From positions 1-41,100 of the forward strand of contig DYKA01000005.1 of the NCBI GenBank assembly GCA_020722805.1: 41,100 nucleotides of DNA, given 5' to 3'. A program made the position numbers and the translations under genes. A model generated the notes under the pieces. The model was not told the DNA's origin, ran no database searches, and was given only the letters and a program-made list of their open reading frames with translations. Positions 9,593 through 19,275 of this stretch are shown in pieces (position 1 is the first letter of the stretch; each line of letters starts with the position of its first letter). The DNA comes from Vermiphilus sp. (GTDB lineage Bacteria; Ratteibacteria; UBA8468; B48-G9; DTJG01).

Positions 9593-10672
9593 TCAGAACA
9601 GGGCTGTGTTCCTGTGAAGATTGTATATTGTTGCCAGAGAAATAAAACAAACAAAAAGAGCAGAACCACCATAACTCAGAAAAGGCAGAGGTATTCCAGC
9701 AACAGGCAAAAGTCCGCAGGCCATTCCTATATTTACAAATATCTGTGTGAGAAACATAACCATCATACCGATTCCAACCAATCTTCCAAAAGGATCCTGA
9801 GTGGTCATACTTATCTTCCATATCTGGGTCAGGAATACATAATAAAGAAACAGAAGGGCAACCACTCCAGCAAGCCCGAATTCTTCAGCAAGCAAACAGA
9901 ATATGAAATCAGTGTGGAACTCAGGCAAAAAAGCAAGTTTCGTCTGAGTGCCGCGCAGGAATCCTTTTCCAACAATACCTCCAGAACCAATCGTAATCTT
10001 TGACTGAAGTATGTTATAACCCTTGCCGAGAGGATCTTTCCATGGATTCAGAAAAACCGTAAGCCGCTGTTTCTGATAGTCCTTAAGTCCCATCCACAAA
10101 AACGGACTTATTAGTATTCCAATGACAATAAGAATCAACAGATGCTTCCGTTTCGCACCTTCAAGATAAGCCATTGCGAAAAATATTACTATGAACAAAA
10201 ACGCTGTGCCAAGATTCGGCTGAAGAAGGACAAGCAAAAACAGGATGCCTGTTATTATCATCCCGCCGAGCAGTGTTGAAAATCTTCCTATATCCCGCAG
10301 TGAGAAATATCTTGCAAGCACAATAATAAGAACAAATTTTGTAAATTCTGATGGTTGAAAATTGAACCAGCCGATTTTTATCCACCTACCTGCCCTTCCT
10401 GTGCCAACCGCCAGCACTACCAGAAGCAGAATGAGACAGACAAAATACAAAATATGAGCAAGTTTGTTCCAGTGTCTGTAATCAAATTCTTTCAACCAGG
10501 AAAAAAGCAGAATCCCGAAAAATGACCATATAATCTGTTTTATATACACTGGAATACCTGTCTGGACAGCCGTGATTCCTTTTGATGCACTGAAAAGAAG
10601 CAAAATCCCGAGTGCCGTAAGTATAAAACTTACAGTCAAAAGAATTCTGCCGGGATTGTTTTTATTTTCCAT
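9593..10672 (-). CDS. rodA: Rod-shape determining peptidoglycan polymerase RodA (FtsW/RodA/SpoVE family)
   Basis: Multi-TM protein, QPNLGTAFLFIVIFFAMAYLEG, PFLSYGGSALF; start set at MENKNNPGR just after the mrdA stop. Confidence 0.9.
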   Translation of the reverse strand: MENKNNPGRILLTVSFILTALGILLLFSASKGITAVQTGIPVYIKQIIWSFFGILLFSWLKEFDYRHWNKLAHILYFVCLILLLVVLAVGTGRAGRWIKIGWFNFQPSEFTKFVLIIVLARYFSLRDIGRFSTLLGGMIITGILFLLVLLQPNLGTAFLFIVIFFAMAYLEGAKRKHLLILIVIGILISPFLWMGLKDYQKQRLTVFLNPWKDPLGKGYNILQSKITIGSGGIVGKGFLRGTQTKLAFLPEFHTDFIFCLLAEEFGLAGVVALLFLYYVFLTQIWKISMTTQDPFGRLVGIGMMVMFLTQIFVNIGMACGLLPVAGIPLPFLSYGGSALFVCFISLATIYNLHRNTALF

Positions 10673-10673
10673 T

Positions 10674-12452
10674 TTATTCAAACCCCTCACTTCCAGACGG
10701 TAGAAACTGGACTTCCTGCGTCTCACTGATGGTGGTTTCGCTCTGTGTTTCTTCTGAGGTATATATCTTCTTTATGATAGAACCCGCAATTCTTGCTGCC
10801 TGTGCGGAGCTTCCTTCATCCAGAAAAACAACCATAGCAATATTCGGACTGTCCGCAGGCGCATAGCACGCAAATGCCCCTCTTGTGGGCAAGCCCAATT
10901 CTCTCTGGGCAATCTGTGCGGTTCCTGTTTTGCCAGCGATCTCAATTCCGGAAACATTGGCTCCTGCTCCTGTACCGAACCTGACAACATTCCTCAGGCC
11001 TCTTTTCAAAACAGTAAGTGTTTCATCCGAGATAAATATTGTTTTTTTGACAAACGGCTGAAATTCTTTAATTACCTTGCCGTCCGGTGCAAGGATTTTC
11101 TTCACAAGATATGGCCTCCATAGATTTCCGCCATTTGCAATAGATGATATCATTACACAGAGTTGAAGCGGTGTTACTGTTAGAGCACCCTGACCTATCG
11201 CAAGATTTATGGCACCTCCTGATTCATCCGGAGATGGCAAATTTCCTGATTTTTCACCCGGCAGATCAATACCGGTCTGCTTGCCAAAATCAAAAAGCTT
11301 CGCATATTCCAGTATCTTTTCAACCCCAATTTTTGCTCCGACTGTACCAAAAAATATATTACATGAAAAGGGCAAAGCCATGTTTATATCCAGCCATCCA
11401 TGTCCCTCTTCCTTCCAGCAGTGGAAAATTTTGTCTCCAACTTCCATGCTTCCTGTGCATTCAATACGGTCATGCTCACCTATTTCGCCTGTTTCAAGTG
11501 CAGCGATTTCAGTAATAATCTTGAAGATAGAGCCAGGAGCATATTGTCCTGCGATTACACGATTGAGAAATGGTGTTCTTTCGCTATATGGCGGCTTCAG
11601 GTATTTTGCCACATTTGAAGGGTCAAAGGATGGATTGCTAACGAGTGCAAGGATTTCTCCGTTTCTCGGATCCATCACAACAATGCTGCCATGCCTGTTT
11701 TCAAGCGCATTTATGCATGCTTCCTGCACACTCTGGTCCAGAGTTAAAACAATGTTGTTACCCGGAATCATGGCTATTTCTCTTAATATTTTTCTTTGAT
11801 GCCCATGAGCATCAACCTCAATCTGGTATCCGCCTGACTTCCCTCTTAAAAAATCATCATACTGTTTTTCTATTCCATATCTACCTATGTAATGTCCTGG
11901 CTTTAGTCCTTCATCTTTCATGGCATCCAGTTCATCCTGGTTTATTTCTCCGATATAACCAAGAACGTGACAGGTCCCTTCTTTAAGTGTATACTGTCTG
12001 TCCAGCCCTGCCTGAACGAAAACCCCTGGCAGTTTGAAGGCATATTCAGAAACAGTAGCAATCTCTGACTGAGTTAGATTACGTTTTAGTATTCTTCTTT
12101 CAAAAGGGTTTGAAGAGGGTTTATCAAACTGTTTGAGAAGTTCGTTGGGGTCAAGTCCGAAGATATCTGAAAGTGTTGTGGCAACCTCCCGTGAATTTTT
12201 GATATCATAGGGAACATATACAAGATTGAAGCAGGTCCTGTCTTCTGCAAGAATTCTGCCGTTTCTATCAAGGATCTTTCCTCTCGGAATTCCAAGATCA
12301 ATTGTTCTTATGCAATTCTGGTTGGACATCCTTCTGTAATAAGAAAAATGAAAAACCTGAAGGTTAACACACTGAAGCAGTATTATCCCCAGCAGAATCT
12401 TTACAAGTTGAAGAAATGTCTTTAATCGTTCTTCCATGTAAGAATCACACAC
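10674..12452 (-). CDS. mrdA: Penicillin-binding protein 2
   Basis: GIPRGKILDRNGRILAE, YAPGSIFKIITEIAALE (SxxK), PFSCNIFF (SxN), AGKTGTAQ (KTG). Confidence 0.93.
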   Translation of the reverse strand: MCDSYMEERLKTFLQLVKILLGIILLQCVNLQVFHFSYYRRMSNQNCIRTIDLGIPRGKILDRNGRILAEDRTCFNLVYVPYDIKNSREVATTLSDIFGLDPNELLKQFDKPSSNPFERRILKRNLTQSEIATVSEYAFKLPGVFVQAGLDRQYTLKEGTCHVLGYIGEINQDELDAMKDEGLKPGHYIGRYGIEKQYDDFLRGKSGGYQIEVDAHGHQRKILREIAMIPGNNIVLTLDQSVQEACINALENRHGSIVVMDPRNGEILALVSNPSFDPSNVAKYLKPPYSERTPFLNRVIAGQYAPGSIFKIITEIAALETGEIGEHDRIECTGSMEVGDKIFHCWKEEGHGWLDINMALPFSCNIFFGTVGAKIGVEKILEYAKLFDFGKQTGIDLPGEKSGNLPSPDESGGAINLAIGQGALTVTPLQLCVMISSIANGGNLWRPYLVKKILAPDGKVIKEFQPFVKKTIFISDETLTVLKRGLRNVVRFGTGAGANVSGIEIAGKTGTAQIAQRELGLPTRGAFACYAPADSPNIAMVVFLDEGSSAQAARIAGSIIKKIYTSEETQSETTISETQEVQFLPSGSEGFE

Positions 12453-12930
12453 CCTGTATCTGTTTTCTTATAAGATTACTCCTTATCACAATCAAAATCA
12501 AACACATCACAACGTTTATAAAAATAAAATAAATGGAGAAAAGTACGATCATTGAAAGGTTCCATACACACCCCATTGGACTGGCGCACAGTTTTACAGC
12601 AAGATAAAGCAAACAACCGAAAACAACAGATACAAGGCCTGTTAACAAACTGCTGCCTGTGCCAAATGAGACAAAAAAATACCACACAAACCCGAGCGCA
12701 ATGATTTCTGTACCTGTATTTTCAAGTGTCAATATTGAATATATTATACCCCAGAGTGGAATCATAAAAAAATAAGAAAACAGTCTATTTGTGAAAGCAA
12801 GATAAAAAACTGTAAGAATGAAAAAATCTGTCCATGCATGAGGAAACAAAAACTGCAGGAAGGATGGAACAATTAAGAATAACAGAATATCTCTCTTATT
12901 CAACAAGGAGTGCTGCTGTAATGTTTTCAT
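12445..12930 (-). CDS. mreD: Rod shape-determining protein MreD
   Basis: Small hydrophobic multi-TM protein between mreC and mrdA. Confidence 0.8.
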   Translation of the reverse strand: MKTLQQHSLLNKRDILLFLIVPSFLQFLFPHAWTDFFILTVFYLAFTNRLFSYFFMIPLWGIIYSILTLENTGTEIIALGFVWYFFVSFGTGSSLLTGLVSVVFGCLLYLAVKLCASPMGCVWNLSMIVLFSIYFIFINVVMCLILIVIRSNLIRKQIQGV

Positions 12931-13579
12931 TTATGAAAAATGGTTTTATAAGTCCATGCGCAACCGGTTCAGTTCCAGAGGAACTGATTTTCAATATTGT
13001 GCCCACTCTTATTGAAGATGGAAATAATTTTGTAAGGCCGCTTGTTTCAACCATGTCTCCTTCTGACGCCCTGCATTGCGGCGGAAGGAATCTTATCCTC
13101 AGGTACGGGTACAGGGATGATAAAGATATGCCTTCAACAATGGCAAGTTCTCCTGTTCTCGGCACAACAACACTCACCTTGTTATCAGGATGATACAGTG
13201 TAATACAGGTTGATGTCTGTTCACTTACAGAGACCACACGACCTATCAATGAACCATCCCCGCTTATCACTGCCATATCTGTCCTGACACCATTTCTTGT
13301 TCCCTTATCAAATATAATCTGTGATGGGAACACCCACGGTGAAACACTTTTCGCACTGGCATATATTACCCTTGAAAAATACCTCCTCTGCTTCAACTTC
13401 ATTAGTTTTCTCAGATTTTCGTTTTCAAGGATAAGCTCATCAATGGATGGTTGAACAGCCTTTTCAACAGACACTCGCTTTGGAGAAAAAATCCTGAAAT
13501 CCGCATTGTGCCTTATAAAAAATATCCCGGCAATGATGAGCATAAAAAAGATAATTTCCCGACGGAATTTCCACAACAT
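12896..13579 (-). CDS. mreC: Rod shape-determining protein MreC
   Basis: N-terminal TM, coiled-coil ENENLRKLMKLK, SPWVFPSQIIFDKGTRNGVRTDMAVISGDGSLIGRV; adjacent to mreB. Confidence 0.9.
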   Translation of the reverse strand: MLWKFRREIIFFMLIIAGIFFIRHNADFRIFSPKRVSVEKAVQPSIDELILENENLRKLMKLKQRRYFSRVIYASAKSVSPWVFPSQIIFDKGTRNGVRTDMAVISGDGSLIGRVVSVSEQTSTCITLYHPDNKVSVVVPRTGELAIVEGISLSSLYPYLRIRFLPPQCRASEGDMVETSGLTKLFPSSIRVGTILKISSSGTEPVAHGLIKPFFINENITAALLVE

Positions 13580-13587
13580 CTAACCAC

Positions 13588-14613
13588 CTATTCGGAAGGA
13601 AACATCTTGAAGTACCGATATTCTTCAAGCATCTTGCCAGTACCTGTTACAACGGCAAGCAAAGGATTTTCTGCAACAACAACAGGGAGCTTTGTCTCCT
13701 GGGATATCAACCTGTCAATATTGCGCAGCAGAGCACCGCCACCTGCAATAACAAGCCCTCTTTCAACAAGGTCGCTTGAAAGTTCGGGCGGAGTTTCTTC
13801 AAGAATATCCCTTACTGCACTGACGATTGCCATCAGTGTATCCTTAAGTGCATCTCGTATCTCTTCTGAACGAATCTTTATCATCTTTGGAAGTCCTTCA
13901 ACAAGGTCGCGGCCGTGAACCTCCATGGTGAGTTCTTCCTCAAGAGGAAATGCTGAACCAATGTGAATCTTTATGTCTTCTGCTGTTTTCTCACCAACAA
14001 GAAGATTGTATTTCTTTTTCAGATAGTTGGAAATCGCCTCATCCATTTCATTGCCGGCAATTCTTAAACTCTTTGTAAGGACAAGTCCTCCCAGTGAGAT
14101 TACTGCCATTTCTGTGGTTCCGCCGCCGATATCAAGTATGAAACTGCCACAAGGTTCTTCAACAGGCAGTCCAACCCCAATCGCAGAAGCCATCGGCTCT
14201 TCAACGAGCCGAACAATTCTTGCACCTGCCTTGAGTGCTGTTTCACGAACTGCCCTTCTCTCAACACTGGTGATACCTGAAGGCACAGCAATGACCATCT
14301 TCGGCGGCATAACAAATCTGTGCCTCGGTGATTTTACCCTGTTTATGAAATATCTTAACATTGCCTCACACGCGTCAAAATCAGCAATAACCCCATCCTT
14401 CATCGGCTTCATTGCAATGATGTTTGCAGGTGTTTTCCCGAGCATTTTCTTTGCTTCTGTGCCGACTGCGAGAACCTGTTTTGTATCACGATTTATTGCC
14501 ACAATTGACGGCTCCATCAGCACAACTCCCTTACCTCTCAGATAAACAGCAGTATTGGCGGTTCCGAGGTCAATACCAAGATCGTTTGACAACAACCTGA
14601 AAATTTTTACCAT
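13588..14613 (-). CDS. mreB: Rod shape-determining protein MreB
   Basis: LGIDLGTANTAVYLRGKGVVLMEPSIVAIN; FILDIGGGTTEMAVISLGG; ends with TAG. Confidence 0.96.
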   Translation of the reverse strand: MVKIFRLLSNDLGIDLGTANTAVYLRGKGVVLMEPSIVAINRDTKQVLAVGTEAKKMLGKTPANIIAMKPMKDGVIADFDACEAMLRYFINRVKSPRHRFVMPPKMVIAVPSGITSVERRAVRETALKAGARIVRLVEEPMASAIGVGLPVEEPCGSFILDIGGGTTEMAVISLGGLVLTKSLRIAGNEMDEAISNYLKKKYNLLVGEKTAEDIKIHIGSAFPLEEELTMEVHGRDLVEGLPKMIKIRSEEIRDALKDTLMAIVSAVRDILEETPPELSSDLVERGLVIAGGGALLRNIDRLISQETKLPVVVAENPLLAVVTGTGKMLEEYRYFKMFPSE

Positions 14614-14637
14614 GAAAAACTCCCTGTCTTTGAGTTG

Positions 14638-16056
14638 TTATGATGATTTTGATTTTTCCAGTACGTTTATCAGCGCCTTCACAACATTTTCATCAAACTG
14701 CTCACCTGCATTTCTTTTCAGTTCTTCAATTGCCTCGTTGATTTCCATTTTTTTGCGATAAGGCCTTTCTGAAATCATCGCACTCAGAGAATCTGCAACA
14801 GCAAGAATCCTTGCCATCAGCGGGATCTTTTCTCCTTCAAGACCATCAGGATATCCATTACCGTTGATTCTTTCGTGGTGATAAAGGCATGCTTCCATTT
14901 CTTCTTTGCGAATCCTAAGCGGCTTAAGAATTTCTCTGGTGATTAGTGGATGTTTCTTGATGATTTCAAACTCCTCCTCGGACAGTGATGACTTTTTCAG
15001 GATGATTTCGTCCTTGATACCGAGTTTTCCGATGTCATGGAGATATGCAGCATTTCGCAAACTCTCAAGCGCACGGTTGTCAAGCCCCAGGGCCTTGCCG
15101 ATGGCAACAGCATAGTATGCAACCTGTTCAGAGTGATTTTTTGTATAGGCATCTTTTGCCTCAAGCGAATTCACAAGCGTCCTTATCGCACTGATATATG
15201 ATTCTTTCAACTGTTGAAGAAGATTTGCATTTTCAATGGCAATACCGATCTGTGTTCCAAGCACAGAAAGAAATCTGAGCTCTCTGTCATCAAAAAATCT
15301 TTCACCTGAATAAAGTCGTAAGATTCCCACGATATCCTTCTTACCGTAGAGGATTATCTCAAAAAATCCTTTGTCCGACCTTCTGGCGATATTCCTGTCT
15401 TCTTGTTTAACCCTCTCAAGATCCCCCAGAGACAAAGCCAGTGGTGGATTGAAACCAGGCATACTGCCTTTTGCCTTGCGAAGAAAAAATCTTTCTGTGT
15501 CATCATCTTTGAAATAGAAAAGTGCCACATCAGGTTTAACAAAACTATACACAAGGTCAATAACGCTTGCGGATAATTCCTCTATGTCTGTAATTGAGAT
15601 TATTATTCTATTGAGTTCAAGAATTGACCGGACCATTTCTATATCAGAAATCTTGTTGGTAATCTGACTGATTTTTATGTTTCTTTCTACGGCAGAAATC
15701 AGCCCATCAACCGTGAACGGCTTTGTTATGAAGTCGCTTGCGCCCTTTTTCATTGCATTAACCGCGTTTTCAAGGGACGCCATGCCAGTACAAACGACAA
15801 CAGGCGGAACACTTTTATCAAACTGACCGAGTTTTTCAAGAAAAGCAACCCCATCTTCATCGGGAAGCTGCAAATCAAGAATCACAAGGTTAAAATCTTC
15901 TTTTTTCAATACATCAAGAGCAGATGAAACATCTGCTCTCATCGTTAACTGATAGCCATTTTTCCCGAGTATCTCCCGGTAAAGATTCTGAACACCTGCA
16001 TTGTCTTCAACAATCAGAATCCTGTTGTTTGTTTTTTCTGATTTCATATTTTTCAA
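14638..16056 (-). CDS. Response regulator: receiver - GAF-like - HD-GYP phosphodiesterase
   Basis: [61 protein letters not shown] (HD-GYP). Confidence 0.92.
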   Translation of the reverse strand: MKNMKSEKTNNRILIVEDNAGVQNLYREILGKNGYQLTMRADVSSALDVLKKEDFNLVILDLQLPDEDGVAFLEKLGQFDKSVPPVVVCTGMASLENAVNAMKKGASDFITKPFTVDGLISAVERNIKISQITNKISDIEMVRSILELNRIIISITDIEELSASVIDLVYSFVKPDVALFYFKDDDTERFFLRKAKGSMPGFNPPLALSLGDLERVKQEDRNIARRSDKGFFEIILYGKKDIVGILRLYSGERFFDDRELRFLSVLGTQIGIAIENANLLQQLKESYISAIRTLVNSLEAKDAYTKNHSEQVAYYAVAIGKALGLDNRALESLRNAAYLHDIGKLGIKDEIILKKSSLSEEEFEIIKKHPLITREILKPLRIRKEEMEACLYHHERINGNGYPDGLEGEKIPLMARILAVADSLSAMISERPYRKKMEINEAIEELKRNAGEQFDENVVKALINVLEKSKSS

Positions 16057-17374
16057 TCTTGTAACTCAATATCCTGCGGCTTATTTTTAGATATTGCGCC
16101 GCCTTTGACTTGTTCCATGCAAATTTTTCCATTGCATCAACAATCAATCTTTTTTCAAATTCCGCAACCTGTTCAACAAAAGACCCCTTTTCAGGTATCC
16201 TGCTCTTCTCAGATCCCCTGATGTCTTCTGGTAGGTCACAGACATCTATTATATCCTTATTCCCTTTCAAAACCAAAATCCGTTCAATAACATTTTTCAA
16301 TTCTCTTACATTTCCAGGCCAGTCATAATCCAATAAACATTTCTCTGCCGCTGATGAAAAGGACTTTGTTCTTGCACCTGTCTGCGCTGCAAAAACAGAA
16401 AGAAAATGATAGGCAACTGGCAGGATATCATCCTTTCTTTCCTTCAAAGGTGGAATTTCAATGGGAATTACACTTAATCTGTAAAAAAGGTCCTCACGAA
16501 ATCTGCCCGATTTTATTTCACTCTTCAAATCTCTTGACGTTGCCGCAAGAACCCTTGCCTCCATTCTTATTGGTTCATTGGAACCAATCCGCGAAAATTC
16601 GTGTTCCTGAAGCACCCGCAGAAGCTTGGTTTGAAGACCAATCGGCATTTCTCCAATCTCGTCAAAGAAAACAGTTCCGTTTCCGGCCATTTCAATCCTG
16701 CCCGGCTTGCTTTTGAATGCACCTGTAAATGCTCCTTTTTCATATCCAAAGATTTCGCTTTCAAAAAGCGTTTCAGGAATCGCCGCACAGTGAATCGGTA
16801 TAAATGATTCTTCCCTTCTTTCGCTCTCTTTATGGATGAACCTTGCCACAAGTTCCTTGCCTGTGCCTGTTTGACCCGTAATAAGAACGGATGAATCGTG
16901 AGGTGCTGCCTTTCGCGCAAGGTCCAGAACATTTCTCATCTGCTGACTTTTGAATATGATTGTTCCACTTGTTTTTTCAATCTCATCAGAAAGAATCTCA
17001 ATATTCTGTCTGATTTTCAAATCCTGATATATTTTTTCAACCAGCACACGAATTTCATCAACCTCAAATGGTTTTGTAATATAGTCGTAAGCGCCGAGTT
17101 TCATTGCCTCAACAGCAGTGGAAAGTTTTGATATGGCAGTCAGCATAACAACGATAACCTTCTGATTATCTTTTCTTATCTCCTGGAGAACCTTTATACC
17201 GTCAATATCTGGCATCAATATGTCAAGAAAGACAATGTCAATATCATTGTTTGATAGTATCTCAAGCCCATCTTTACCTGAGCCAGCCGTGAAAACCTTG
17301 TATTTATCAGAAAGAACCAGTTTCAGTGATTCCTGAACACTTTTCTCGTCGTCAATAACAAGAATTTTTTTCAT
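16007..17374 (-). CDS. NtrC-family sigma-54-dependent response regulator
   Basis: Receiver ([28 protein letters not shown]), AAA+ ([15 protein letters not shown]), GAFTGA loop, Fis-type HTH. Confidence 0.95.
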   Translation of the reverse strand: MKKILVIDDEKSVQESLKLVLSDKYKVFTAGSGKDGLEILSNNDIDIVFLDILMPDIDGIKVLQEIRKDNQKVIVVMLTAISKLSTAVEAMKLGAYDYITKPFEVDEIRVLVEKIYQDLKIRQNIEILSDEIEKTSGTIIFKSQQMRNVLDLARKAAPHDSSVLITGQTGTGKELVARFIHKESERREESFIPIHCAAIPETLFESEIFGYEKGAFTGAFKSKPGRIEMAGNGTVFFDEIGEMPIGLQTKLLRVLQEHEFSRIGSNEPIRMEARVLAATSRDLKSEIKSGRFREDLFYRLSVIPIEIPPLKERKDDILPVAYHFLSVFAAQTGARTKSFSSAAEKCLLDYDWPGNVRELKNVIERILVLKGNKDIIDVCDLPEDIRGSEKSRIPEKGSFVEQVAEFEKRLIVDAMEKFAWNKSKAAQYLKISRRILSYKIEKYEIRKNKQQDSDC

Positions 17375-19275
17375 TGCCTATTCAACGGGAATGTGATTGT
17401 AAATCGTTTTTTTCCTTCGGGGAAGACCTCTGCACTTATGTTGCAGGAATGATCTTCTATAATCTTGCGACATATTGCCAGATTAAGTGAAGCCAGCCCG
17501 TTGAGATGGTCTGAAAACGGTACGAATATATCCTGAACAGAATCCAGTTGAATCTGTTTCCTTTTTTCTTCCACAACCATTTCTACACAGGATTCTTTTT
17601 CTGAAACGGACACATTCACAACTCCATTCTCTCCGGTATCATTGCAACAAAAATCAAACAAAAGTTCAAGCGCTTCCTGAATTCTGTTTGCATCAATGTT
17701 TACAATGGTATTGATGCTATTTTTTGAAGCCGCAATTCTGACAGCAGGAAATCTCTGCACTGTTTTCTGCAAAACATCAAAACAGTCAACCTTGCTCAGT
17801 ATCAGGTCTTCCTTCTCTGAAAGGCGGGCAATTTTTTCAACAAGATGTGTCAATCTTTCAATTTCAGCATTGACAATTTTATAAAATTCTGTCCTGAATG
17901 TTTCCTCTCCAAACTTTTCAGGCAAAAGGCAGGCAAAGGTCTTTATTGCAACAAGCGGGTTTTTTATCTCGTGGGAAAGATGACTTGCAATCTTTTCCCA
18001 GTATTGATTCTGTTCAGTTTTCTTTTTCTCCAGCTCCATTTCTTTGGAAAGTGTAATATCCTGAAAAATAATTATTGTCCAGACAATTTCTCCCTGCTGA
18101 CACACAAAATTGCAGCTCATTCCAAACCACTTCTTCAACTGTCTGACAAAAATTTCTTCTCTGAATATTGCCTCTTTCCTGGATTCTGCCTCTCTTATCT
18201 TTGAAGCCATCTCCACTCCAATATTTTCAACAGGGCCATCAACAACATCTGAGGCATTCCTGCCAAGTATAATTTCTGCCTGGTTGTTGAAAATTTTCAC
18301 ATTGAGATTTTTGTCAAGTACAATAATTCCTGTGGGAACATTTTCCAGTATGATTTTCTGGAACTCCTTTTGAAAAATATTTTCCTGAAACAGAAAAGAA
18401 TCCTCAAGAAGCACACTGAAATAACTGCTGATATCGCTCAAAAATCTGATAACATCAGTGGTAAAACTCTCACCTGTTAATCTTTTCCCGAGAGCAAAGA
18501 AACCAAAAACCTCACCATCCCTTTTCATCAAAGGAAGGATAATTTCCGCTTTCAGGAGTTCAAGTTCCGAGATAAGACCTGCTTCATTTATCCTGTTTTT
18601 CTGCAGTATGCTTCTTTCAGATATAAGTTTGACATAAAGAGCGCTTTTTTCAGAAAACTTTATACTTTTCAAAAATGCCCTGTCAACATTTACACCGTCA
18701 TAAAAACTGAATCCGCTTGACTCTTTAAGAAAAAAAGACACTCCGGACAGAAAAAGTTGACTTTTCACCAGCTTAATGATGCCCGGAATGAGTCTGGAGG
18801 GTTCTGAAAAATTCTCAGCCAGAAGTTCACTCAACCTCTGGAAAAAGACGCTTTCAGAAATATCAGACGATATCCTGTCTTCAGAAAGCTGCACCTGAGG
18901 CAGTTTTTTGGTCTTCTCGACTCCAGCATACAGAGATGCACGGTTGAGTGCATACATGAATTTTTCTGGATCAAAGGGCTTCTCAATAAGCTCATAGACA
19001 CCAAGGTTCATAATGCGCCTGGCCACAGGCCCAAAAGAGTCAACCAGTGCAATAATCGGAGCATCAGGCACAAGTTCCTTAATCTGTTCAACCAGAACCT
19101 GCAACGGAATTTTTTTGTATGAAAAGTCAATAATAATGATGTCGGGTTTTCTCTGAATAATGGATTCTCTCATACGGGACGGTTCAACAACCACAGGCAA
19201 AAAATTATCTTTCAGAAGAAAACTGAGGGTCCCTGCAAGCCCTTTTTCCTCAACCACAACCATGACATATTTCAT
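17371..19275 (-). CDS. Histidine-kinase-like protein: receiver-like - GAF - PAS - HisKA - degenerate HATPase
   Basis: H box ASHLSHEIKNPLVAIKTFACLLPEKF intact; N, G1 and G2 boxes not recognisable (LLFDFCCNDTGE; VVEEKRKQIQ; GLASLNLAICRKI). Confidence 0.85.
   Translation of the reverse strand: MKYVMVVVEEKGLAGTLSFLLKDNFLPVVVEPSRMRESIIQRKPDIIIIDFSYKKIPLQVLVEQIKELVPDAPIIALVDSFGPVARRIMNLGVYELIEKPFDPEKFMYALNRASLYAGVEKTKKLPQVQLSEDRISSDISESVFFQRLSELLAENFSEPSRLIPGIIKLVKSQLFLSGVSFFLKESSGFSFYDGVNVDRAFLKSIKFSEKSALYVKLISERSILQKNRINEAGLISELELLKAEIILPLMKRDGEVFGFFALGKRLTGESFTTDVIRFLSDISSYFSVLLEDSFLFQENIFQKEFQKIILENVPTGIIVLDKNLNVKIFNNQAEIILGRNASDVVDGPVENIGVEMASKIREAESRKEAIFREEIFVRQLKKWFGMSCNFVCQQGEIVWTIIIFQDITLSKEMELEKKKTEQNQYWEKIASHLSHEIKNPLVAIKTFACLLPEKFGEETFRTEFYKIVNAEIERLTHLVEKIARLSEKEDLILSKVDCFDVLQKTVQRFPAVRIAASKNSINTIVNIDANRIQEALELLFDFCCNDTGENGVVNVSVSEKESCVEMVVEEKRKQIQLDSVQDIFVPFSDHLNGLASLNLAICRKIIEDHSCNISAEVFPEGKKRFTITFPLNRQ

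Noticed and set aside
11144-11986. Plus-strand ORFs inside mrdA (11144..11515, 11209..11799, 11645..11986)
   Set aside because: Antisense shadows of a well-recognised PBP2 gene; no motifs or RBS support.
13588-13590. Complete genome-wide reassignment of TAG
   Set aside because: mreB and fmt end at TAG in plausible positions; reading through mreB would add a non-homologous tail into mreC. Kept only as a low-weight hypothesis.
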